A stretch of DNA of 64,000 nt from an uncultured Actinomyces sp. (lineage in GTDB: Bacteria > Actinomycetota > Actinomycetes > Actinomycetales > Actinomycetaceae): the NCBI GenBank assembly GCA_900541895.1, contig UWSI01000007.1, forward strand, positions 1 through 64,000. The letters are read 5' to 3'. The notes beneath the pieces were generated by a model. The model saw only the letters and a list, made by a program, of their open reading frames with translations. It made no database searches and was not told the DNA's origin. Positions 42,938 through 53,200 of this stretch are shown here, in pieces. Position 1 is the stretch's first letter, and every line of letters starts with the position of its first letter. Made by a program: the position numbers and the translations under genes.

Positions 42938-44263
42938 CTAACTCTCCATGGGACGAATCATGACGACGTCGGTGGCCTCGGTATTGGCACTCAAACGGAA
43001 ACGACGCCTTCCTGCCTTTTTAAAACCATGCTTGCGATAAAAACGTTGTGCGCGTTCGTTATAGATGTGTGTTCCTAAAACGATTTGGCTTGCACCTTCT
43101 TCTCTGGCACTACGAATCGTGTGCTCCAGAATCGCACCAGCAATACCAGTTCCGTGAGCCTCTTCGCGCACATAGCACTTTGAAAGATAGGCAGCATGAT
43201 CATCCAAGGGATACTTGCCATTTCCACGCGGCATTTCTTTCGGGCTATGCAAGAAAATCAAGGTGTAGGCAAGCAGCTGGCCTTCACTCTCCGCTAGGAA
43301 ACAGCGCGCGTTGGGATCAGCAAGAAATTCCTCAAAAACCTGAGGATTCAACCCATCAGAAATAAAAGCCTGGACATCTTCCCCAGGAATAAAGTCCGGA
43401 GGTGCCATGGGGAAAGTGAGGCTCGCAAGCTCACTGATGCGCTCGGCCTCGTCAGGGCGCGCAGCACGAATCTCAACGGGTGCAACGCGATCCTCACGCA
43501 TCAGCACACCGTTTTCCGCCAGAATTTCCCTGTCCCGGGTACTCAGCTGATCAGCTGAAGAGTGCGCTATACGGGCAACAATATCCGGACGTCGTTGCGC
43601 TGTTCGCTCAAGACTGCGATCTAAACGCCAACGATCGATCTTTGCGTGGTCCCCGGACATCAATACATCGGGAACCTGGTGCCCGCGCCACTCTTGTGGC
43701 TTCGTGTAAACCGGGTATTCCAAGAGACCAATACCGCTGTGGGATTCTTCAACCAGAGAATCGGGGTTCCCAATCACTCCGTCAATCAATCGACCGACAG
43801 CTTCAACCAGGACCAAGGCTGCCACTTCCCCACCGTTGAGGACGTAATCCCCGATGGAGAATTCTTCAACGACGACACCTCGGTTACGGTAGTGATCAGC
43901 AACGCGCTGATCAATGCCCTCGTATCGTCCGCAGGCGACGATGATTCGATCAAAATGTGAAAGTTCCTCAGCTTTTCGCTGGTTAAAGGGGATTCCCGAG
44001 GGGGTGGGGATTGCTAGAACGCACTTTCCCGGCTCTGTTCCGATGACGGTGTCCAGCGCCTCCCCCCAGACATCAGGCCTCATGACCATACCCGCACCCC
44101 CACCATACGGGGTGTCATCAACCGTTCGATGACGATCATGAGTCCATGAACGCAGGTCATGGACTCGAATGTCCAGCTGACCGCTTTGACGGGCCTTCCC
44201 CATGAGAGAGAGGTCAAGAGCGGCAAAGTACTGCGGGAAAATGCTCAGCAGATCGATACGCAT
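42938..44263 (-). CDS. trmD: Fusion of TrmD tRNA (m1G37) methyltransferase and a GNAT acetyltransferase
   Basis: 441 residues, against about 230-270 for ordinary TrmD. Residues 1-240 are a complete TrmD: DTPYGGGAGMVMRPD (51-65), the SAM-knot ACGRYEGIDQRV (110-121) and FSIGDYVLNGGEVAAL (135-150), then EYPVYTKPQEWRGHQVPDVL. After a linker, residues 262-441 form a GNAT domain with EIRAARPDEAERISELASL, the acetyl-CoA loop VREEAHGTGIAGAILEH (365-381) and YNERAQRFYRKHGFKKAG. It continues in one frame without stops, and the nearest ribosome site is for TrmD, so it is one polypeptide. The GNAT substrate is unknown. Confidence 0.92.
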   Translation of the reverse strand: MRIDLLSIFPQYFAALDLSLMGKARQSGQLDIRVHDLRSWTHDRHRTVDDTPYGGGAGMVMRPDVWGEALDTVIGTEPGKCVLAIPTPSGIPFNQRKAEELSHFDRIIVACGRYEGIDQRVADHYRNRGVVVEEFSIGDYVLNGGEVAALVLVEAVGRLIDGVIGNPDSLVEESHSGIGLLEYPVYTKPQEWRGHQVPDVLMSGDHAKIDRWRLDRSLERTAQRRPDIVARIAHSSADQLSTRDREILAENGVLMREDRVAPVEIRAARPDEAERISELASLTFPMAPPDFIPGEDVQAFISDGLNPQVFEEFLADPNARCFLAESEGQLLAYTLIFLHSPKEMPRGNGKYPLDDHAAYLSKCYVREEAHGTGIAGAILEHTIRSAREEGASQIVLGTHIYNERAQRFYRKHGFKKAGRRRFRLSANTEATDVVMIRPMES

Positions 44264-44277
44264 AGGCTTTCTCTTCC

Positions 44278-44784
44278 TCAGCGGGCCTCAATGGCTTGAT
44301 CATCAAAAAGCCCGGGGAGCGGCTCGATCGTCACAGTACCGTTTGGGATGTCAACCCTGGGAACAAGTTGATGGACGAAGGGAACCATGACAGTGCCTGC
44401 GGAGGTCTTCACTAAGAGGAGATCCTGAGCGGCACCCATTTGAAGCCCTTGAACCACGCCCAATTCGTTCCCTTGAGGATCAAGTGCGCGCAGCCCCTTG
44501 AGCTGGTGCGGATACCACGCATCTTCTTCTTCCCTCTCGTCGACAAGCAGACGAGCGCCGCGCAGTACTTCGGCGTCCTCGCGGCTTGAAACCTCATCAA
44601 AAAGGGCGATGACACGATCTTTTTGCTGACGAATTGAAGAAAGCGTGAGCGTGGGGAACTCCGTATTCGAGGTCGAGAAGCTTTCTCCAGGGGTAAAAAG
44701 CTGCGGATCGTCGCTTCGAATATCCACAATGACTTCCCCACGCAGTCCGTGTGCGGGTCCGATCTGTGCTGCCGTCATGAGCAT
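44278..44784 (-). CDS. rimM: 16S rRNA processing protein RimM
   Basis: 168 residues, a 30S maturation factor binding S19. The N-terminal barrel has AAQIGPAHGLRGEVIVDI, and the PRC-barrel half has AWYPHQLKGLRALDPQGNEL and VPFVHQLVPRVDI. It starts 14 nt upstream of trmD in the standard rpsP-khpA-rimM-trmD-rplS order. Confidence 0.95.
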   Translation of the reverse strand: MLMTAAQIGPAHGLRGEVIVDIRSDDPQLFTPGESFSTSNTEFPTLTLSSIRQQKDRVIALFDEVSSREDAEVLRGARLLVDEREEEDAWYPHQLKGLRALDPQGNELGVVQGLQMGAAQDLLLVKTSAGTVMVPFVHQLVPRVDIPNGTVTIEPLPGLFDDQAIEAR

Positions 44785-44811
44785 GGGATGAATCCTTTTC
44801 GGGGGTATGCC

Positions 44812-44844
44812 AAACGGGGACCTGTTTAAGTCAGGTCCCCGTTT
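44812..44844 (-). promoter_or_regulatory. Intercistronic hairpin between khpA and rimM
   Basis: A 13-bp perfect stem AAACGGGGACCTG / CAGGTCCCCGTTT around a 7-nt loop. The minus strand continues GGCATACCCC, so there is no U-tract. It probably acts as an attenuator or 3'-end protector that lowers rimM-trmD expression relative to rpsP. Confidence 0.55.
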
Positions 44845-44859
44845 GAGATCACTAAGTTG

Positions 44860-45099
44860 TCACTCGCGGTCGGTGTCAACGACATCAACGCGGACATTTC
44901 CCCGGGGAGAAAGCGCGTTCATTACCGTGCGCAGCGCACGGGCCGTACGACCTCCGCGGCCGATGACACGCCCCAGATCCTCAGGGTTCACACGAACCTC
45001 AAGCATCTGCCCACGACGCATATTGCGAGAAGAAACCCGCACGTCCTCGGGGTGATCAACGATTCCGCTGACCAGGTGTTCGAGTGCATCAGCAAGCAT
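44860..45099 (-). CDS. khpA: KH-domain RNA-binding protein KhpA
   Basis: 79 residues, essentially a single KH domain with the GxxG loop in VIGRGGRTARALRTVM (about 44-59). KhpA pairs with KhpB in RNA binding linked to cell-size control in Firmicutes. It follows rpsP by 2 nt, the conserved position. Confidence 0.93.
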   Translation of the reverse strand: MLADALEHLVSGIVDHPEDVRVSSRNMRRGQMLEVRVNPEDLGRVIGRGGRTARALRTVMNALSPRGNVRVDVVDTDRE

Positions 45100-45101
45100 G
45101 A

Positions 45102-45587
45102 TCAGGCTTCCTCGCCGGCTTCTTCAGCCTTGGGCTCTTCTGCAGCTTCTTCAGCGGCAGCAGCCTGTGCGGCTTCCTCTTCAGCCTTGCGAGCAGCTTC
45201 TTCCTCAGCCTTCTTGGCGGAGGCGTCTGCCTTGCGCTTCTCAGCAGCGGCTTCGGCGTCCTTGATCGCCTGAGCAGCAGCGGCTGCCTTGTCGGCATCT
45301 GCGTACTGCACGCGGGACACTGCGTCTGCCTTGCCATTGAAGCGAGCGATGTCACCGGTCAGGACCAGCAGGTTACGAACCTGGTCCGAAGGCTGTGCGC
45401 CAACGCCGAGCCAGTACTGAACGCGGTCAGACTTGATCTCGATGGTCGAGGGGTTCGGGGTCGGATCATACAGACCGACCTCTTCGATGACGCGTCCGTC
45501 ACGCTTCTTGCGCGAGTCAACGACAACGACACGGTAAACGGGTGCATGGATCTTGCCCATGCGCTTCAAACGAATGCGAACTGCCAC
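45102..45587 (-). CDS. rpsP: 30S ribosomal protein S16 with Ala/Glu/Lys-rich tail
   Basis: 161 residues from a GTG with an AGGAG site; core S16 is the first 85 residues (VRIRLKRMGKIHAPVYRVVVVDSR, then YWLGVGAQPSDQVRNLL). The last 70 residues are a low-complexity helix of A, E and K (for example KRKADASAKKAEEEAARKAE), an extension seen in several Actinobacteria. It heads the rpsP-khpA-rimM-trmD-rplS operon. Confidence 0.95.
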   Translation of the reverse strand: MAVRIRLKRMGKIHAPVYRVVVVDSRKKRDGRVIEEVGLYDPTPNPSTIEIKSDRVQYWLGVGAQPSDQVRNLLVLTGDIARFNGKADAVSRVQYADADKAAAAAQAIKDAEAAAEKRKADASAKKAEEEAARKAEEEAAQAAAAEEAAEEPKAEEAGEEA

Positions 45588-45788
45588 TGTTGTGGTCACT
45601 CCTGTTTCAAATCGGTGTGGAATAGACATACGTCAGGTAGGGAAACACAGACGATGATTATCCCGGGACGCGACGAACTCAGATGAGAGGGCTCTTCGCA
45701 CGTCGAGTACAGCGATTAATTATGCCAGTTTTAGCTGGTCTTTCCAAGCCAATCGGCGCCAGACTAAGCCAATTCACGGTGGTCTTGG

Positions 45789-46895
45789 TCACCGCTTACG
45801 CGAAGACGTCGACGAAAGCGCGACAAGCTCTCCACCTCGGCACACCCAAAGGGGTGCAAGAAGCGCATCAATATCGTCGGGACAAGCTGAGTATCCGACA
45901 AGATCAGCGCTTCCTCCAACGAGGCCTTCACCAATTCCCAGATAGCGGCGCGTTTCCAGCGTTGCCCTTTGAAGAATTTCACGAGGCCTCAATCCAAGTT
46001 CACCCCAGGCACGCAGTTCCGCAAGAATACTTCCGGGTTGTTGGTAGCCGCCCGTATCACTTGCAGGCAAGACCGTAATTCCAGAGTCGAAGAGCTCTTG
46101 AGCTTGCTCGTATCTGCGTTGCCACAGCGTGTTCATTGTCGCTGAATATCTGGGATATTTACGTGCCGCCTGCTCAGAAAATTCCTTGAACAATTCGCGC
46201 TGAAGCATGGTGACAGATACCGCGATCCCGCGTTTTTTCGCTTCGCAGATCTGATCTTTATCCATGCCACTAGCATGTTCAATATCATCAACGCCTGCTT
46301 CAATGAGGTCATCAATGACGCGCGAGGAAAAGGCATGAACCGCCACACGACCTCCCGCCTCGTGGACTCCGGCGACGGCATCGATAAGAATTTCGCGGGG
46401 CCACAGAGGCTCAAGATCGGCCTGTGCTCCCCCGCTACGGTCAATCCAGTCACCAACGATCTTCACCCACCCGTCACCGCGGGCACACTCTTCACACGCA
46501 ATATCTGGTAGCTCACGAACATCGCTGACCTCACGCGCAAGACCTCGGATATACCTCATTGGCCTTGCGATATGACGACCGCACCGAATGAGAGTTGGAT
46601 ATCGGGACTCACCATTCACCCACGAAGTGTCGACGGGAGATCCACAATCGCGTAGAAGAGTCACCCCCGCATGAAGCATGGCATCAAGTTGCTCACGCTG
46701 TTGAGTGCGGCCAAGAGACGTCGCAGCTGCACCGACACCGATATGACAGTGGACATCTGCGAAAGCGGGTGCAGCCCACCCACTGAGAACTTGCGAATAG
46801 GTAGGAATCTCATCGACGGGCGAGATTACTGGAGTTAAATTCCACTGACCACTGACCCATCCTGAATCAGTAAAAAGATGCCCGTCGAAATACAT
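45789..46895 (-). CDS. Amidohydrolase family protein
   Basis: 368 residues of the metal-dependent amidohydrolase TIM-barrel superfamily. Metal ligands are in FADVHCHIG (about 46-54), VAVHAFSS and DDIEHASG, and the catalytic Asp in LPASDTGGY; the layout is closest to imidazolonepropionase- or prolidase-like members. The substrate cannot be assigned. The start shares one base with the ffh stop (TGATG), so it is coupled to ffh, an unusual partner. It contains its own N-terminal beta-sandwich strands but no signal peptide. Confidence 0.8.
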   Translation of the reverse strand: MYFDGHLFTDSGWVSGQWNLTPVISPVDEIPTYSQVLSGWAAPAFADVHCHIGVGAAATSLGRTQQREQLDAMLHAGVTLLRDCGSPVDTSWVNGESRYPTLIRCGRHIARPMRYIRGLAREVSDVRELPDIACEECARGDGWVKIVGDWIDRSGGAQADLEPLWPREILIDAVAGVHEAGGRVAVHAFSSRVIDDLIEAGVDDIEHASGMDKDQICEAKKRGIAVSVTMLQRELFKEFSEQAARKYPRYSATMNTLWQRRYEQAQELFDSGITVLPASDTGGYQQPGSILAELRAWGELGLRPREILQRATLETRRYLGIGEGLVGGSADLVGYSACPDDIDALLAPLWVCRGGELVALSSTSSRKR

Positions 46896-48499
46896 CAGCC
46901 TCGGCCGAGCATACGCCGGATATCTTCGGGAAGGTCATCCAAGGTTGGGCGCGGAGCATTGGGGGCCTGCGCGGGTGTTTCAGTGACACCAAATGCGGAT
47001 CCCGCCGGGGATGAAGGACGCTGCTCACGAGGAAGCATCGCCTCCAATTCCTGCTGACGACGCTTCGCCGGGTTACCACTTCGCGCCTTCTTCGCAACAC
47101 GTGCGCGCTGAGCGCGGTCCTTACGCGCCTGGGCCTTTTGCTTCGCCTTACCGCCGCTACCGGGCATCGAACCAAATCCGGGCATTCCTCCCGGACCCAT
47201 CTGACCCATCTGCCCCATCATGGTCTTTGCGGCCTCAAAACGCTTGACCAGGTTATTGACCTCAGCGACCGTCACGCCCGAACCACGAGCGATGCGCGAG
47301 CGACGAGAGCCATTGAGAATCGAAACATCGGCACGCTCAGCGGGAGTCATTGAACGGACAATCGCTTCGACGCGATTGACTTCGCGCTCATCGAAGTTCT
47401 CAAGCTGATCGCGCATCTGAGCCATTCCGGGAATCATGCCCAGAACCTTCTTCATTGACCCAAGCTTGCGGACCTGCTGAAGCTGGCTAAGGAAGTCATC
47501 AAGCGTGAGCTCACCAGACATGGCCTTCTTGGCCATCTTCTCAGCTTCTTCTGCATCCAAGCGCTTTTCGGCTTGCTCGATGAGCGTCATGATATCGCCC
47601 ATATCGAGGATCCGAGATGCCATACGGTCGGCATGGAAACGCTCGAAGTCGTCCAAACCTTCACCCGTCGAGGCAAAGAGGATCGGAGCCCCCGTTACGC
47701 CGCGCACGGAAAGGGCGGCACCGCCTCGGGAGTCACCATCGAGCTTGGAAAGCACGACACCGGTGAAACCAACACCGTCACGGAATGCGGTCGCGGTATT
47801 GACCGCATCCTGACCGATCATAGCGTCAAGGACAAACATGACTTCGTGCGGATTGACGGCCTGGCGAATAGCAATCGCCTGATCCATCATCTCTTGATCG
47901 ACACCCAAACGGCCCGCGGTATCGACAATCACAACATCGATGCCGTGAGTGATCGCATAGTCCAAACCGGAACGCGCCACCTGAACCGGATCACCAACAC
48001 CGTTACCCGGCTCGGGGGCCCACACCTGAACGCCCGCGCGCTCACCGACAATTTGAAGCTGGCCGACAGCATTGGGACGCTGAAGGTCAGAGGCGACAAG
48101 CAGGACGCTCTTTCCCTCTTCACGCAGCCACTTACCAAGCTTTCCGGCCAAAGTCGTCTTACCGGCACCCTGCAGACCCGCGAGCATGAAAACTGTCGGG
48201 CCTCGCTGAGCAAAATGCAGCTCTCGGGTTTCGCCACCCAGGATCTCAACAAGTTCATCATGAACAATACGGACAACCTGCTGGCCGGGGTTAAGCGCGC
48301 GGGAACGAGCCGCTCCATACGCCTTCTCGCGAACCTGAGTGGTGAACTGACGAACGACAGGAAGAGCAACGTCAGCATCGATCAGGGCACGACGAATCTC
48401 GCTAATAGTCTGATCGACATCAGATTCCGTCAAAACTCCGCGCGAACGGAGCCTCTTAAAAGACGCGGTCAAACGATCAGAAAGATCCGAGAAAGCCAC
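46895..48499 (-). CDS. ffh: Signal recognition particle protein Ffh
   Basis: A 534-residue SRP54 GTPase with N, G and M domains. G1 is LAGLQGAGKTTLAGKLGKWL (about 104-123), G3 DTAGRLGVD, G4 SKLDGDSRGG, and the methionine-rich M domain runs from about 320 (LGMIPGMAQMRDQLENF) to RIARGSGVTVAEVN. A basic tail KQKAQARKDRAQRARVAKKA and a Pro-rich end extend beyond the usual 450-490 residues. It works with FtsY, encoded 59 nt upstream. Confidence 0.97.
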   Translation of the reverse strand: MAFSDLSDRLTASFKRLRSRGVLTESDVDQTISEIRRALIDADVALPVVRQFTTQVREKAYGAARSRALNPGQQVVRIVHDELVEILGGETRELHFAQRGPTVFMLAGLQGAGKTTLAGKLGKWLREEGKSVLLVASDLQRPNAVGQLQIVGERAGVQVWAPEPGNGVGDPVQVARSGLDYAITHGIDVVIVDTAGRLGVDQEMMDQAIAIRQAVNPHEVMFVLDAMIGQDAVNTATAFRDGVGFTGVVLSKLDGDSRGGAALSVRGVTGAPILFASTGEGLDDFERFHADRMASRILDMGDIMTLIEQAEKRLDAEEAEKMAKKAMSGELTLDDFLSQLQQVRKLGSMKKVLGMIPGMAQMRDQLENFDEREVNRVEAIVRSMTPAERADVSILNGSRRSRIARGSGVTVAEVNNLVKRFEAAKTMMGQMGQMGPGGMPGFGSMPGSGGKAKQKAQARKDRAQRARVAKKARSGNPAKRRQQELEAMLPREQRPSSPAGSAFGVTETPAQAPNAPRPTLDDLPEDIRRMLGRG

Positions 48500-48557
48500 T
48501 GTGACTACTCCTCACGAGCACAATTTCTAAATAACTAAATGTTAAGAGTAGTGGGTT

Positions 48558-49838
48558 TTAGCCCACGATTGCATCAACAAAGGACTGCGGATCAAAGGGG
48601 GCAAGGTCGTCCGGCCCTTCTCCAAGTCCCACAAACTTGACGGGGACACCCAATGCTCGCTGGACTGAAACAACAATTCCGCCCTTAGCTGAGCCATCCA
48701 GCTTGGACAGCACAATACCTGTTACCCCAGCGACCTCAGCAAAAACTTCGGCCTGTCGAAGACCGTTTTGACCGGTCGTCGCGTCCAGAACCAGAAGGAC
48801 TTCGCTGACTGGTGCACGCTTTTCCATCACGCGCTTGACCTTACCCAGCTCGTCCATGAGCGCAGACTTTGTTTGAAGTCGGCCCGCGGTATCGACCATG
48901 ACGACATCACAGCCCCGTCGAATACCTTCTTCAACCGATTCAAATGCAACGGATGCCGGGTCAGCACCTTCACGATCAGAACGGACAACATCAACGCCGA
49001 CACGACTTCCCCAAGTCTCAAGCTGTTCAGCGGCAGCAGCGCGGAAAGTATCCGCCGCCCCCAGCAGAACCTCGTGTCCTTCGGCGCGGAAAATACGTGC
49101 CATTTTTCCAGTGGTTGTCGTCTTACCAGTTCCGTTCACGCCAACCATCAAGATAGTCGCGGGGACCTGAACGCCGTCAACATCTCGAACCGCTAAGTTC
49201 ACAGAGCGATCCATATTGGGATCAACAAGCTTGAGCAGTTCTTCGCGCAAAAGAGCTCGCACAACCTGGGGATCTGAAGTGTTCTCAACCTTCACTCGCG
49301 TGCGAAGGGCTTCCATCAACTCATCGGTTGCTTCCAAGCCCAAATCTGCGACCAGAAGAGAATCTTCCATCTCTTCCCAATCCGCAGCGGATAGATCGCC
49401 GCGAGAGAGCAAAGAAAGAAGGGATTTGCCCAACGCTCCCGAACGCGCCAAGCGCGCACGAAGACGTCCCATTCGTGAGGGAATAGATTCGGGGAGCTCA
49501 ACAGAAGTGCTTTCCGGGTGTTCCTCTCCAATTCCCGAGGCCGGGGTTTCCTCCTGCGAGGACATGTGCTCGGCATGAGGGGCAGCAGCCTCAGAGCGGT
49601 CAGCAGTTTGCGCTGCAGGACCATCTCGGGAACGCTGGGCTCCTTCAACTTCGCTTTCCTGAGCTTGCGGAAGCGAAGCCTCAGGGACAACGGAGGTCGA
49701 TGGGGGCACTTCACTGTGTGTGCGTGACGACTTGAGCGAACGCACAACAAACGAAACAACCGCGACAAGAACGACAATGACGCCCGCCAAAATGATGGGG
49801 GCCACGGGGTTATGAATAAAGTCCATGACAGCCTGCAT
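48558..49838 (-). CDS. ftsY: Signal recognition particle receptor FtsY
   Basis: 426 residues. An N-terminal TM anchor (IILAGVIVVLVAVVSFVV, about 14-31) is followed by an acidic, low-complexity A region to about 110, then NG domains: VGVNGTGKTTTTGKMAR (about 230-246), VDTAGRLQTKSALMDEL and SKLDGSAKGG. It docks ribosome-SRP complexes at the membrane. It lies directly upstream of ffh. Confidence 0.96.
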   Translation of the reverse strand: MQAVMDFIHNPVAPIILAGVIVVLVAVVSFVVRSLKSSRTHSEVPPSTSVVPEASLPQAQESEVEGAQRSRDGPAAQTADRSEAAAPHAEHMSSQEETPASGIGEEHPESTSVELPESIPSRMGRLRARLARSGALGKSLLSLLSRGDLSAADWEEMEDSLLVADLGLEATDELMEALRTRVKVENTSDPQVVRALLREELLKLVDPNMDRSVNLAVRDVDGVQVPATILMVGVNGTGKTTTTGKMARIFRAEGHEVLLGAADTFRAAAAEQLETWGSRVGVDVVRSDREGADPASVAFESVEEGIRRGCDVVMVDTAGRLQTKSALMDELGKVKRVMEKRAPVSEVLLVLDATTGQNGLRQAEVFAEVAGVTGIVLSKLDGSAKGGIVVSVQRALGVPVKFVGLGEGPDDLAPFDPQSFVDAIVG

Positions 49839-49866
49839 AGGTCAATCTTCCCTTAGTGCGCTTCTC

Positions 49867-50223
49867 TTATGCATCTTTCGAGGTATCGACCTCAGTTGGG
49901 GCGGGCTTCGCGTGTGCCCCACGCCTGGTAGCGATATCTTCAATGCGCTCAGTCATTGCTTCAACGGCTTCAAAACCTGGAAGGCCATCGGCCACCATGT
50001 ACCCACGAGAGCCCTTTGAGGACTCAAGGACAGCGTTCATGTTCTCTTCACGAACACTAATGTGCGGAATCTGGGTGGGGATCTCTTGCCCGGACTGATT
50101 GCGCAGATGATCTCTCCACTGATCAGCACTTCGCCGGTGCAATGCAAAACCTAAAATGACGGCCGAGGCGATGGCAAGCATGACGATCATCGTGACGATG
50201 TAGACCGCAATTCCTTCAATCAT
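49867..50223 (-). CDS. Single-pass membrane protein of unknown function
   Basis: 118 residues. One TM segment at the very N-terminus (IAVYIVTMIVMLAIASAVILGF, about 5-26) precedes a charged cytoplasmic domain containing IPHISVREENMNAVLESS and FEAVEAMTERIEDIATRRG. No family is recognised. It sits between smc and ftsY on the same strand, 28 nt from ftsY. Confidence 0.6.
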   Translation of the reverse strand: MIEGIAVYIVTMIVMLAIASAVILGFALHRRSADQWRDHLRNQSGQEIPTQIPHISVREENMNAVLESSKGSRGYMVADGLPGFEAVEAMTERIEDIATRRGAHAKPAPTEVDTSKDA

Positions 50224-50279
50224 GCCTTAACTTTCCCATCCCACACGCGACTGTGCCAAGTGGACACGATTTATTCGTT

Positions 50280-53200
50280 TCAATCATTGAGGCGCTGAGA
50301 AACCACACGCGTCACGCCATCTCTCATCGTCACACCATAGAGTGCATCCGCAATCTCCATCGTACGTTTTTGGTGAGTGATGACAATCAGCTGCGAAGTC
50401 GCGCGAAGTTCTTTAAATATTTCCAGCAGACGCGACAAATTGATGTCATCCAAAGCCGCTTCGACCTCATCCATCACGTAGAAGGGAGAAGGACGAGCTT
50501 TAAAGATTGCAACCAAGAATGCCAAAGCTGCCAGGGAGCGTTCTCCACCCGAAAGCAAAGAGAGCCGTTTGACTTTCTTCCCGGCAGGTCGCGCCTCAAT
50601 CTCGATTCCCGTATCAAGCATGGAATCAGGATCGGTCAAAACCAGACGTCCCTCTCCCCCGGGGAAAAGAACACTAAAAACATGCTCAAAGTGGCGCGCG
50701 GTGTCCGCCCATGCTTCCTCAAATGCTTCCTGGACCAAGCGATCAACATCGTCGATGATCGTCAACAGATCAGACTTAGATTTCTTCAGATCCTGTACCT
50801 GGGCAACTAAAAACTCATGGCGTTTGGCAAGTGCTGCGTGTTCTTCCAATGCCAGTGGATTTACGCGTCCGAGTTTTTCCAGCTCTTTCAGTGCCTGATC
50901 AAGGGTGCGAACCTGCTCTTCACGCACATAGGGACGAGCGGGGTTTTCAGCATCTTCTCCTGCCTCGATATCTGATTCTGCGGATTCTTCGCTCAAAACG
51001 GGAACAAGATTGTGCGGACCGTAGTGCTCAATCAGTTCATCGCCTTCTAAAGAGAGCTCCTCCATGGCACGCGTCTCTAGTTGTTCAACCCGCATCCGCA
51101 ATTCGGCACGCAGAATCTCAGCTTGCTGCGAGGCTAAAGTAAGCTGCGAGATTTGCGAACGAACGTCATCAAGTTCTCGACGTACGGAAGTAAGTTTCTC
51201 CGAATCAGCCTTTCGTGATTCTTCAATCGCATCACGGCGCGCTTTTGCTGAGGCAACCGCGCTCTGAGCGCGAGCATAACCTTTCTGCGCTTCTTCCAAG
51301 ACTCCTTGAGCGCGCGCCAGTTCACGCCGACGACGTTCTTCCCTCCGCTGATAAGCAATGCGTTCTTCACGACTTCGCGCGGCCGCTTGGCGAAGGTTTC
51401 GCGCTCTAGACGCGGCGCCTCGTGACTCTTCTTCTGCAGCTCGTAAAGCCAAGCGGGCCTGGGTTTCTTCGTCACGGGCTGCACGTGCGGCTGCCGCACA
51501 TTCTTCTGCGTGACGGCTGGCGGCCTCGAGATCAACATCGGGTGCTTCCAGAGCTGCGTTTTTCAGACGCTGCTGAGCATTTTCATGAGATTCACGCGCC
51601 TGTTCCAACTGCTCTTGCGCACGTTTGAGGGTTTCCTCGGCACGAGTAGTCTCAGCGCGGGCAGCACGAAGCGCGCTGTGAACGCGCGCGGCTTCCTGCG
51701 CAATCTTTGCTTGACGCGCATCTTCTTCACGAAGTGTCTTCAGAGCTTGATTCGCGCCGCGAACTGCCAGGTCAAGAGCTGCGTTGGCACGTGTCAATTC
51801 TTCTTGGGCGCGTCGCTCTTCCTCCATAGCTGCGCTTGCGGCTGCCGCTGCTTCCTCATATTGCGCGCGAAGGGCAAGTGGTGAGGCGCTTTCTTCGCCT
51901 GCGACCAACATGGACGTGCGTGAGAGAACATCTCCCTGAGTCGTAGCAACACGTTCGATTTCCGGGTGTGTTAGTGCTTGACGAGCTTCCTCCAGAGTCT
52001 CACACACCCATGAACCCGCAAGAAGAGCATCGACAAGCCCATCGAATGCTGTCGAAGTGACGAGATCCTTTGCCCATGCACCTGCAAGGCCATTAAGTTT
52101 CGGTGCTTGTTGAGAATTCGATGCATCGTCGACAAGAAGACGCACTTGTCCTTGAGCCTTTTGACGCGCATCGGCAGCGGTCTTCCACGCATGTTCTGGG
52201 GTATCGATGACTAGGGCATCAGCAAAAGGAGAAAGCAATTGCGCAATTGCGTTTTCATAGCCCGCACGAATGTGAAGCGCGCTGGGTAGATCACCCTTCG
52301 CACCGGGAGCATTCATATACGAGGCGGTGCCATCACTGGGAGTAAGCGTTTGGACGAGTGCGTCGCGGCGTGCTTCCCAGCGTACGCGTTCTGCCCGGGC
52401 ATCACGTTCTCGCGCCAGAAGTTCATCGACCTTTTCGCGCGCTTCCTCCCGCTTCACTTGCGCGATATTCAGGGCTTTCGCGGCAGTTGAATCGTTTTGG
52501 GGATCGCTTTCCGAATAGGTTTCGGCCTCGCGCGCAGCTTGAGCCTCGCGCTCTCGTGCCGCATCCAGTTGATGCGCCGCGCGTTGTGCTTCCGATTGCG
52601 CAGCATCCAGACGTGAGGCAGCCGAGGCCACCCCAGCACTCAGTCGCGCACTTGCCTCGCGATAATCGGCGAGCAGACGATTCGTTTGCGCAAGGGCACG
52701 CTGGGCCTCGTCATCACGTTTTTCAGCCTCACCACGTTGCCTCAGTGCCTGATCAACGCGTTCTGAAGCACTTTGCACGCGCTGAAGAATCTGCGCATCC
52801 TCATGGCTCGCTGCCTGCGCACGTTCATCCAAAGAAGCTGGGTCCTCACTTTGAGGTGCCAACTCTGGCTGAGAATGTGTCAATACTCGTTCGCGAGCAA
52901 TCGTCATGGTCGCGTTGAGGCGTTCAGCGATTGCGGTGAGAGCCTGCCATTCCTCCATCGCTTGCGCGGCATGCGGATGACGCTCGGCTTCCTCTGCTTC
53001 TAACTCACGGATACGCGCTTGTGCACGTGCCTCTTCTTCTTGAAGGGAGGTCAAGCGTTCATGCTGTGTGCCTGCGTCCTCGGACCCTCGACGAAGCTTA
53101 TCGCGAGCAATGACCAAATCATCAGCAAGCAATCGCGCCTTCGCATCACGTACCCGCGCTTGAATGATCGACGCACGCCGGGCAATCTTTGCCTGACGGG

